DNA from: a virus
Length of the DNA: 21,553 bases
Reading direction: 5' to 3' (one strand)
IMG/VR virus record: IMGVR_UViG_3300035187_002205
Coordinates: 1 to 21,553 of that record
Each line of letters opens with the position of its first letter. The stretch's first letter is position 1. This document shows, piece after piece, positions 8,250 to 13,077 of this stretch. The notes under the pieces are model-generated. The model did not search any database, had not been told where the DNA came from, and saw only the letters and a list, made by a program, of their open reading frames with translations. Made by a program: the position numbers and the translations under genes.

Positions 8250-8452
8250 ACCGCTTCCTGTTCGGCTTCTCTGTCGGGTGCATTGCCGGAAGCTTCGTGG
8301 CAACCGCCATCGAGATGGCCAGTTACCGACTCAAGGTCCGGCAACTGGTGCAGGAGCGGATGGAGGTGGAGGCGGTGATGACCGGCCATGCTGAATGGCG
8401 GGAAGGCCAGGACGGAAGGCCGGTGTTCTACTGGAAGGAAAAATGCAGATGA
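8246..8452 (+). CDS. Small membrane-anchored protein
   Basis: 68 aa from GTG at 8246, with AAAGGA about 6 bases upstream. Residues 4-22 (FLFGFSVGCIAGSFVATAI) form one membrane span. A charged cytoplasmic-type helix follows, and the protein ends in FYWKEKCR. It resembles the next gene in plan: a short Gly-rich span of the form FLxGxxVGxxAG, then a charged helix with a WKE near the end. The pair could be an old tandem duplication. The function is unknown. Confidence 0.6.
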   Translation: MNRFLFGFSVGCIAGSFVATAIEMASYRLKVRQLVQERMEVEAVMTGHAEWREGQDGRPVFYWKEKCR

Positions 8453-8586
8453 AGGCAACAATGTCATTCCTGCTTGGCGTCTTGGTCGGCGCGTATGCAG
8501 CCGGACAAGTCTGGCAGGAGGAAGCAATCAAACGTAAGTTAGCAAAGTGGGAAAATAATCAATTCAAATGGAAGGAATCGAAATGA
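8449..8586 (+). CDS. Small membrane-anchored protein, similar in plan to its upstream neighbour
   Basis: 45 aa from ATG at 8449, overlapping the previous stop (ATGA), with AAGGA 9 bases upstream. An ATG two codons earlier (8443) has a poorer spacing. Residues 5-19 (SFLLGVLVGAYAAGQVW) are hydrophobic and the rest is a Lys/Trp-rich helix ending in FKWKESK. Both halves echo the preceding 68-aa protein. The function is unknown. Confidence 0.55.
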   Translation: MKATMSFLLGVLVGAYAAGQVWQEEAIKRKLAKWENNQFKWKESK

Positions 8587-8837
8587 CACGAGAACAAGCA
8601 ATCAAACCCACCAAGACCATGCGTCCGTGGACTGCGGACGAGGTTCCGCTGGGGGCGTGGTTGCGACACAGCAAGCAAGGCAGGAAAGCTATTATCATGG
8701 ATGTCACACCCGATCCAAGCATTGGAATCAACGGTTCCTACTTTTCGCCTCAGTTTGTTTTGGCATATTGCGAACACAGCCTCGACGGCGGCAAGACGTG
8801 GCTCCCTTGTGGAGTGGAGGAGGAGTCGAAGCCATGA
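8583..8837 (+). CDS. Hypothetical protein upstream of thyX
   Basis: 84 aa from ATG at 8583 (ATGA overlap; AAGGAATCGAA leader with good SD spacing). It reads MTREQAIKPTKTMRPWTADEVPLGAWLRHSKQ near the start, then beta-type segments (GRKAIIMDV, NGSYFSPQFVLAYCEHSLDGGKTW). Globular and compact, with no motif I recognise. The C-terminal codons GTGGAGGAGGAG provide the SD of thyX. The function is unknown. Confidence 0.6.
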   Translation: MTREQAIKPTKTMRPWTADEVPLGAWLRHSKQGRKAIIMDVTPDPSIGINGSYFSPQFVLAYCEHSLDGGKTWLPCGVEEESKP

Positions 8838-9493
8838 AAACAAAAATTGTAGCGATTACGAAACCCCTTGTTGGTGACGGCGAGATGTCGGCATCCGACT
8901 TCATCACCTATTGCGCGAGGGTGAGCAATCCGGCCAATCAGCTCAACACGCTGACAGCGCCGAGGTTGCTGGCCTACTGCATCAAGAACGGCCATTGGAG
9001 CATCTTTGAGCAGGCGAGCATGACCGTGGAGATTGTGACGAGCAGGGCGGTTGCTGCTCAGATTCTTAGGCACCGCAGCTTTTGCTTCCAAGAGTACTCG
9101 CAGCGTTACGCAACCGCTCTGGAGATGGAGCCTGTGGAGCTGAGGACGCAGGACTTGAAGAATCGTCAAGCGAGCGGTGAGGTGTTCGATCACGAGTGGG
9201 CCAAGGCTGCCGTTGAGATCGTGACGAGCCGGTCGTGGGACGTGTATCATAAGCTCATCTCGCATGGTGTGAGTCGTGAGACTGCGCGGATGATTCTTCC
9301 GATGTGTACGCAGACGACGATGTACATGACTGGAAGTGTGCGCTCATGGATTCACTACCTTGAGCAGCGGTGTGCGAAGGGAACCCAGAAGGAGCATCGG
9401 GAGATTGCCGTGTCGATTCGCGACACGATCTTCAAGGAGCATTTCGGGGATATTTACGATGCGCTTACGGCGATTGAGGAGGAATCGAAATGA
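8834..9493 (+). CDS. thyX: Flavin-dependent thymidylate synthase ThyX
   Basis: 219 aa, a normal length for the family. ThyX makes dTMP from dUMP using FAD, NADPH and methylene-tetrahydrofolate. The signature RHRSFCFQEYSQRY (residues 79-92) matches the ThyX motif RHRxxSxxxxSxRY in its key positions: Arg79-His80-Arg81, Ser89, Arg91-Tyr92. Further family segments are the N-terminal ITYCARVSNP, IKNGHWSIFEQASMTVEI, and the C-terminal SWIHYLEQRCAKGTQKEHREIA. The start at 8834 overlaps the previous stop and has GGAGGAG upstream; the frame continues upstream only as shadow. Base use is clearly G-rich compared with the flanking replication genes. A phage ThyX would raise dTMP supply for replication. 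Confidence 0.95.
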   Translation: MKTKIVAITKPLVGDGEMSASDFITYCARVSNPANQLNTLTAPRLLAYCIKNGHWSIFEQASMTVEIVTSRAVAAQILRHRSFCFQEYSQRYATALEMEPVELRTQDLKNRQASGEVFDHEWAKAAVEIVTSRSWDVYHKLISHGVSRETARMILPMCTQTTMYMTGSVRSWIHYLEQRCAKGTQKEHREIAVSIRDTIFKEHFGDIYDALTAIEEESK

Positions 9494-9858
9494 GCCCAGA
9501 AAAACAAAGAAGGACCATATTGGAAGCGTGTGGGTGGACTGCCAAAGAGGATAAGGATGGATTTTGGAGGGCTGTTGATCGGTCCGGAAACATGACGTAC
9601 ACGCTATGGGTAAGCGAAATGAATGTATGGTCGGCCGGAATGCCCGACGTCCTCGAAGACCTCAACGCTATGCATGAGGCGGAGAAGGTGCTGACAGATG
9701 AACAAGACCTAGAGTATTCTGAGGCGTTGGAACAGGTCGTTAAAGGACGATTTGCAACAGCTAACTCCGAAGACATGCGGAGACTTCGATCAGCCACCGC
9801 ATCCCAACGCGCAGAGGCTTTCCTCCGCACGATTGGCAAATGGGAGGAGGGAAAATGA
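9490..9858 (+). CDS. Phage protein with ABA-sandwich-type C-terminus
   Basis: 122 aa; ATGA overlap with thyX and GAGGAGG SD. It begins RRTILEACGWTA, has an aromatic-rich middle, then VLEDLNAMHEAEKVLTDEQ and ends ATASQRAEAFLRTIGKWEEGK. The DLNAMHEAEK ... ATAxQRAEAFLRTIGKW pattern is common in phage proteins assigned to the 'phage ABA sandwich' family. I recall this from family knowledge and have not searched it. The function is unknown. The C-terminal codons supply the next SD (GGGAGGAGG). Confidence 0.65.
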   Translation: MSPEKQRRTILEACGWTAKEDKDGFWRAVDRSGNMTYTLWVSEMNVWSAGMPDVLEDLNAMHEAEKVLTDEQDLEYSEALEQVVKGRFATANSEDMRRLRSATASQRAEAFLRTIGKWEEGK

Positions 9859-10094
9859 ACCAACCAATCAACGACGGAGGACCGGCGTTTCCGACGGCAA
9901 CGCTGGCACAGAAAACAGAAGGAGGCATGACCCTCCGCGACTACTTCGCAGCGGCGGCGTTGCAGGGGATACTTAGTGGAGCAGATCGAAGCACGGTGAA
10001 GTATCTCGAAAATATGCGATATCCAGCAGGAGAGATGTCGAGTGCTGCCTACAACATCGCCGACGCAATGCTCAAAGCGAGGGAGGCGAAATGA
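9855..10094 (+). CDS. Conserved small phage protein (DGGPAFP ... LRDYFAAAALQG type)
   Basis: 79 aa. It reads INDGGPAFPTATLAQKTEGG, MTLRDYFAAAALQGILSG and, at the end, AAYNIADAMLKAREAK. This layout recurs in many phage and prophage small proteins of unknown function. The start has GGGAGGAGG 4 bases upstream and overlaps the preceding stop. The 'DAML+ARE' end is followed by the start of the paralogous array. Confidence 0.65.
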   Translation: MNQPINDGGPAFPTATLAQKTEGGMTLRDYFAAAALQGILSGADRSTVKYLENMRYPAGEMSSAAYNIADAMLKAREAK

Positions 10095-10375
10095 GCAACC
10101 ATCTTGGTGACACCAACAAAATGGTCAGTGAGACGCCGCGCACAGATGACCGAGCCGTAATCATCGACGGAAACCCGTGGGTCAATGCACCATTCGCTCG
10201 CCAACTCGAACGAGAACTCAACGCAGCGAATCAGCGCATCCAGCGGCTGGAGGAGGCTCTAACTTGGTACGAATCCAAAGTGTCAGACTGCAATCGACGC
10301 GGACCAGAAGGTGATGCTGCACGGGATGCTCTTGCAAAAGACCTCGGACACAAAGCAAAGGAGGCCAAGCCGTGA
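10091..10375 (+). CDS. Tandem-array protein A (DTPRTD/FARQLERELNAAN family)
   Basis: 94 aa. The N-terminal 55 residues contain ETPRTDDRAVIIDGNPWVNA and FARQLERELNAANQRIQRLEE, followed by a helix and a basic end (HKAKEAKP). The FARQLERELNAAN...RLEE part is a probable coiled coil. It matches array protein C (10584) at 44 of 55 positions without gaps and shares the TPRTD and FARQLE.ELNAAN blocks with array protein B. The start ATG has GGGAGGCGAA before it. The stop overlaps the GTG of protein B at a 17-base junction that recurs. The function is unknown. Confidence 0.7.
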   Translation: MSNHLGDTNKMVSETPRTDDRAVIIDGNPWVNAPFARQLERELNAANQRIQRLEEALTWYESKVSDCNRRGPEGDAARDALAKDLGHKAKEAKP

Positions 10376-10587
10376 GTGATACACCGAGGACGGATGAAGC
10401 GCAGTTTGGAACCGGACGTGTGAGTGTCGGTTTCGCCCGCCAGTTGGAACTCGAACTGAACGCCGCCAATGACCGCATCAAGCGGTTGGAGGAGGCCGCA
10501 ATGATGGCTTTGCATGGATGCTACAACGGCCCGATGCCGGACCATGTTCGCGATGCTCTTGCGGACGCTATGGAGGCCAAGCCGTGA
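10372..10587 (+). CDS. Tandem-array protein B (DTPRTD/FARQLERELNAAN family)
   Basis: 71 aa from GTG at 10372, overlapping the stop of protein A. It begins MSDTPRTDEAQFGTG, continues SVGFARQLELELNAANDRIKRLEEA, then MALHGCYNGPMPDHVRDALADAMEAKP. It lacks the NPWVNA insert of A and C and is the more distant member. The end 'EAKP' is encoded by the same bases as in A and supplies the SD and start of the next gene. Probably a coiled-coil oligomer; the role is unknown. Confidence 0.68.
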   Translation: MSDTPRTDEAQFGTGRVSVGFARQLELELNAANDRIKRLEEAAMMALHGCYNGPMPDHVRDALADAMEAKP

Positions 10588-10925
10588 GCAACCATATTGC
10601 CGACGCCAACAAAATGGTCGGTGACACACCGAGGACGACTGATCGGGTGGTATTCATCGACGGAAACCCGTGGGTGAATGCTCCGTTTGCCAGAGGTCTT
10701 GAACGCGAACTCAACGCAGCCAACGAACGCATCCAGCGGCTGGAGGATGGAGATGCGGCATTGACCTACAGCATAGGCTTAGACCTTCAGAAGGAGAACG
10801 AGGCATTGAAGGCCCGCATCCAACGCCTGGAGGAGGCGGGGGATGCACTCAAAGCAGCAGGGTACTTCGGTGGGTTCGGTGATGCGGTCAACAAATGGAT
10901 AAAGGTGAGGGAGGACAAGCCGTGA
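10584..10925 (+). CDS. Tandem-array protein C (DTPRTD/FARQLERELNAAN family)
   Basis: 113 aa from GTG at 10584. Residues 1-55 are a close copy of protein A (MSNHIADANKMVGDTPRTTD, IDGNPWVNAPFARGLERELN, AANERIQRLED). A second coiled-coil unit follows in which the RIQRLEE element is repeated (LQKENEALKARIQRLEEAGD), then a Gly-rich turn and KVREDKP. The longer helix suggests an extension by internal repetition. The start lies in the second copy of the 17-base junction and the stop in the third. Confidence 0.7.
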   Translation: MSNHIADANKMVGDTPRTTDRVVFIDGNPWVNAPFARGLERELNAANERIQRLEDGDAALTYSIGLDLQKENEALKARIQRLEEAGDALKAAGYFGGFGDAVNKWIKVREDKP

Positions 10926-11032
10926 GCGCATCCATCCAATGCGCCAAATGCCTCCGATCCTGTCGCCCGTCAAAGAGCGGCAAGAGCTGGGTCTGCACCA
11001 TCTGCAAACACCGAGAGAGAATCAAACCATGA
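10922..11032 (+). CDS. 36-residue zinc-ribbon protein
   Basis: Starts at GTG 10922 in the third junction repeat and stops at 11030-11032, overlapping the next ATG. Cysteines 7 and 10 (CAKC) and 25 and 28 (CTIC) form two CxxC pairs 14 residues apart, a zinc-ribbon arrangement; Cys14 is extra. The rest is basic (RPSKSGKSW, KHRERIKP), so nucleic-acid binding is plausible. It is one of three or four tiny Cys-rich proteins in this operon. Confidence 0.62.
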   Translation: MSASIQCAKCLRSCRPSKSGKSWVCTICKHRERIKP

Positions 11033-11223
11033 GCAAGGAACACGCAACGCAATCCCATCTCTCCAAACTGGAGCAGGAGGTGCAGGAACTGAAGGCCTGC
11101 AACGAATACCTCCGGCAGAAGCTCGGGAAGCTCGACGCCCGCATCAGGCACCTGATCCGGCTGGGGCTGGCAACCACACGACCGGAGGCTCTGGACCAAT
11201 GGCAGGAGGAGGAGGAATTGTGA
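11029..11223 (+). CDS. Small coiled-coil protein
   Basis: 64 aa from ATG at 11029 (ATGA overlap, leader GAATCAAACC with no SD). Residues 10-45 (LSKLEQEVQELKACNEYLRQ, KLGKLDARIRHLIRL) form a heptad-like helix, and the end is acidic (WQEEEEL). The acidic codons GAGGAGGAGGAA also give a strong SD for the next gene. The function is unknown. Confidence 0.6.
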   Translation: MSKEHATQSHLSKLEQEVQELKACNEYLRQKLGKLDARIRHLIRLGLATTRPEALDQWQEEEEL

Positions 11224-11429
11224 ACATGTCCGTAGCCTTCGTCTACAAACACACAACCACAGGAGAAGTCGTCGTGGTGGACATCGAGCGCGCACGGGAA
11301 CTCGATGCAGCCAGACCGTACTGGAAGCACGTTTCAACGGTCGATCCAATCGTCATCCTCCAACTCATCGTCAAATCCAACGGCCAGAAGCGGGCCAAGA
11401 TCATCAGGGAACTCTCAGAGCAACCATGA
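11220..11429 (+). CDS. Hypothetical small protein
   Basis: 69 aa from GTG at 11220 (GTGA overlap, GGAGGAGGAATT SD at good distance); an ATG at 11226 is an alternative. Two beta strands are likely (SVAFVYKHTTTGEVVVVDIE), then a helix with IVILQLIVKSNGQKRAKIIRELS. The family is not recognised. It is the last SD-led gene before the A/C-rich block. Confidence 0.58.
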   Translation: MNMSVAFVYKHTTTGEVVVVDIERARELDAARPYWKHVSTVDPIVILQLIVKSNGQKRAKIIRELSEQP

Positions 11430-11650
11430 AACTCAACGAACTACCATTCGATCACCCATCCAGAAACACTCCCATCAAAGACCTCGACGTCCTCATCGTC
11501 TGCGCTCACACAGGCTCAAAACAAAACCATCGCACCTGGAAGATAGAAAACAACACCTACAACGAACTTAACTCGTCATGGCAGAACAACTTCTACTTCG
11601 TACTCCAAGAACCGACGCCTACGTCGAGTCCTGGCTCAAAGACCGAATAG
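11426..11650 (+). CDS. Hypothetical small protein
   Basis: 74 aa from ATG at 11426, overlapping the previous stop; the leader AGAGCAACC has no SD. Contains DLDVLIVCAHTGSKQNHRTWKIENN and SSWQNNFYFVLQEP. The last 24 codons overlap, in another frame, the start of the truncated array-family ORF at 11578, and the final PTPTSSPGSKTE looks like the shadow of that frame. The true end may therefore be the product of a rearrangement. The function is unknown. Confidence 0.5.
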   Translation: MKLNELPFDHPSRNTPIKDLDVLIVCAHTGSKQNHRTWKIENNTYNELNSSWQNNFYFVLQEPTPTSSPGSKTE

Positions 11651-11835
11651 CCCTCTGGCCAGACTTCGCACGACAACTGGAACGTGAACTCAACGCTCAA
11701 ATCCATCGGACTCACCAAGGACCAGATCGCCAAGATGCTGGGAACCCAAGTGATGCCAGACCCTCCGAAACCAAAACCACACATCTACCCAGGTCGCAAG
11801 ATCGACCCGGCAATCACCAAGGCAATCCTCAATGA
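11578..11835 (+). pseudogene. Truncated fourth member of the DTPRTD/FARQLERELN family
   Basis: Open frame of 85 codons. Residues 9-40 read TPRTDAYVESWLKDRIALWP then DFARQLERELNAQ, clearly of the same family as array proteins A-C. After residue 40 the match stops: instead of AANxRIQRLEE there is a His/Pro/Gln-rich stretch that is the shadow of the HTH gene starting at 11684 in another frame. The 5' end overlaps the tail of the preceding gene. Either a remnant left by recombination or a short expressed peptide. There is no SD before the ATG. Confidence 0.5.
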
Positions 11836-11929
11836 CAAATCAGGGAGAACCGTCCGTGAACTCGCAAAGAAACACGACGTGTCAGTCTACTACGTCTGGT
11901 CACTCAAAAACAAACAACGAAACAAATAA
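11684..11929 (+). CDS. Small HTH-type protein
   Basis: 81 aa from GTG at 11684. The N-terminal half has GLTKDQIAKMLG and a Pro-rich linker (MPDPPKPKPHIYPG). The C-terminal half has a helix-turn-helix pattern (SGRTVRELAKKHDVSVYYVW) and a basic end (SLKNKQRNK). It starts inside the truncated array ORF, so its GTG falls on the conserved ERELN codons in another frame. It has no SD. A DNA-binding role is likely; the target is unknown. Confidence 0.6.
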   Translation: MNSTLKSIGLTKDQIAKMLGTQVMPDPPKPKPHIYPGRKIDPAITKAILNDKSGRTVRELAKKHDVSVYYVWSLKNKQRNK

Positions 11930-12059
11930 TCAATGGAAAGAACTCTGTCACGAATTGGCCAACTGCTTGGGATGTGGATGCCAAAAGGAATCCGGCCTGT
12001 GCGTCCAATGCCACAAAGCCAACAAACGGTATCGAGCAATACTCACACCACTACAATGA
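11832..12059 (+). CDS. Small Cys-rich (zinc-binding) protein, start uncertain
   Basis: The convincing part begins near 11931: NQWKELCHELANCLGCGCQK followed by ESGLCVQCHKANKRYRAIL. Cysteines in LCxxxxxxCxxCxC and LCVQC suggest a zinc ribbon. The first 33 codons from the only in-frame ATG (11832) are the shadow of the HTH gene, so a GTG at 11856 or a TTG at 11961-11963 may be the real start. The TGA overlaps the next ATG. The function is unknown. Confidence 0.45.
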   Translation: MTNQGEPSVNSQRNTTCQSTTSGHSKTNNETNNQWKELCHELANCLGCGCQKESGLCVQCHKANKRYRAILTPLQ

Positions 12060-12439
12060 AACTTGAATACGCAATCGAAAGGGTCTCGGAACTCCGAGCC
12101 AAAGGACTCACCCTCCAAGCCATCGGCCAACAACTCGGAGTCTCACGCCAACGAGTCCATCAGGTCGCAAAGGCCGACGAAAGACGCAAACAACTCCAAG
12201 CCATGTGGAACTACGGCATGAGCCCACGCAACCAACGAATCACCGCAAGCCTCAAACTCACCTCAAAGGACGAACTGATCAACGCCATCAACCAAAAGAT
12301 CATCACACCCAACATGGTCCCCAACTTCGGACTCAAATCCTATCACGACCTCTGCGCGTGGGCCAACATCACCCCACCAACCGACCTCACCTACCCGCGA
12401 CGCTGCCCGCATTGCAATGAAACAATCATCCACCCATGA
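12056..12439 (+). CDS. HTH protein with C-terminal CxxC
   Basis: 127 aa from ATG at 12056 (ATGA overlap; leader ACCACTACA without SD). The N-terminal helix-turn-helix is LRAKGLTLQAIGQQLGVSRQ followed by RVHQV, as in sigma-factor region 4-like or Trp-repressor-like domains. The middle (LTSKDELINAINQKIITPNM) is helical. It ends in RRCPHCNETIIHP, a CxxC knuckle. Probably a transcription regulator of this operon; the exact family is not assigned. The frame extends upstream to 11933, but that part overlaps the Cys-rich gene and is poor. Confidence 0.65.
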   Translation: MKLEYAIERVSELRAKGLTLQAIGQQLGVSRQRVHQVAKADERRKQLQAMWNYGMSPRNQRITASLKLTSKDELINAINQKIITPNMVPNFGLKSYHDLCAWANITPPTDLTYPRRCPHCNETIIHP

Positions 12440-12671
12440 CCTCGTGAACGCGCTGAACATCATCTCAGCCGAAATCAATTCACCCGATGGAGTCCCAAAC
12501 GCCGTCTGCGCCGAGGCAGCCCAACGCCTCATTCACCTGGTCTCTCTCACAGTCCGCCTCTCAGAACACATCCTCAGCAACCCTGTCCATCACCCGAAAT
12601 GCAACGCCTACAACGGCAACTACTGTAACTGCGTACTGTCGGAGATCAGCTCCATACAAACCAAACCATGA
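12417..12671 (+). CDS. Small His/Cys-ended protein
   Basis: 84 aa from ATG at 12417, overlapping the previous gene by 23 bases. Residues 1-50 are helical (LVNALNIISAEINSP, AAQRLIHLVSLTVRLSEHI). The C-terminus HHPKCNAYNGNYCNC suggests a metal site. There is no SD (leader GCATTGCA). The function is unknown. Confidence 0.55.
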   Translation: MKQSSTHDLVNALNIISAEINSPDGVPNAVCAEAAQRLIHLVSLTVRLSEHILSNPVHHPKCNAYNGNYCNCVLSEISSIQTKP

Positions 12672-12922
12672 AGACCCCACGACACCTCCAACCATGGTAC
12701 AATACCCGCCTCCGTGATGCACGGAAACCAGAACCCATGACCGAGGCCGAACGCCTCGCAGCCTCCGAGGAAAACCGACGCATCCTCGCCAACTCAGCCG
12801 AGATCGTCGCCGCAGGAATCAGACGAGGCTGGATCTCACACGCGGTCCGAAAGCAACCTATCCCGACATGGATCCCATCGAATACACCAACCGATCAAAC
12901 CCCTCCGTCATCGTTCATCTGA
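12668..12922 (+). CDS. Hypothetical small protein
   Basis: 84 aa from ATG at 12668 (ATGA overlap, leader CATACAAACC, no SD). Charged helix MTEAERLAASEENRRILANS in the middle, then IVAAGIRRGWISHAVRKQ. The final 18 codons overlap the next gene in another frame and look like its shadow. The function is unknown. Confidence 0.5.
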   Translation: MKTPRHLQPWYNTRLRDARKPEPMTEAERLAASEENRRILANSAEIVAAGIRRGWISHAVRKQPIPTWIPSNTPTDQTPPSSFI

Positions 12923-13077
12923 TCGGCCACGCACAGTTCCGACTCGGGGAGATGAAGTCGCCAGTCGTCATCTACAGACGCGGAGACAACACCTACGTCC
13001 GACTCGCCTCAGAGTTCCACACAAAGTTCAAGCAACGAAATGAACCCACTCCAACGCGCAGCAGCATGGCTCAGTAA
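12868..13077 (+). CDS. Hypothetical small protein
   Basis: 69 aa from ATG at 12868, overlapping the previous gene by 55 bases and the primase gene by 38. Beta-rich: SVIVHLIGHAQFRLGEMKSP, VVIYRRGDNTYVRLASEF, ending near FKQRN; the last residues lie over the primase start. No SD. The strand pattern and length could fit a small single-domain protein; the function is unknown. Confidence 0.5.
   Translation: MDPIEYTNRSNPSVIVHLIGHAQFRLGEMKSPVVIYRRGDNTYVRLASEFHTKFKQRNEPTPTRSSMAQ

Larger units (their letters stand above)
10091..10747 (+). repeat. 164-base imperfect direct repeat, two copies 493 bases apart
   Basis: Copy 1 is 10091-10254 and copy 2 is 10584-10747; both cover the first 55 codons of array genes A and C without gaps. 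The central block ATCGACGGAAACCCGTGGGT is identical in both. Third-position changes outnumber amino acid changes, so this is a coding duplication kept under selection. Confidence 0.8.
10360..10926 (+). repeat. 17-base gene-junction repeat GGAGGCCAAGCCGTGAG, three copies
   Basis: Copies are at 10360-10376, 10572-10588 and 10910-10926; the third differs by one base (GGAGGACAAGCCGTGAG). Each contains an SD (GGAGG), codes for the last residues of one gene (E-A/D-K-P) and includes the overlapping GTGA stop/start of the next. Any gene bounded by this element keeps its own translation signals. Confidence 0.8.
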
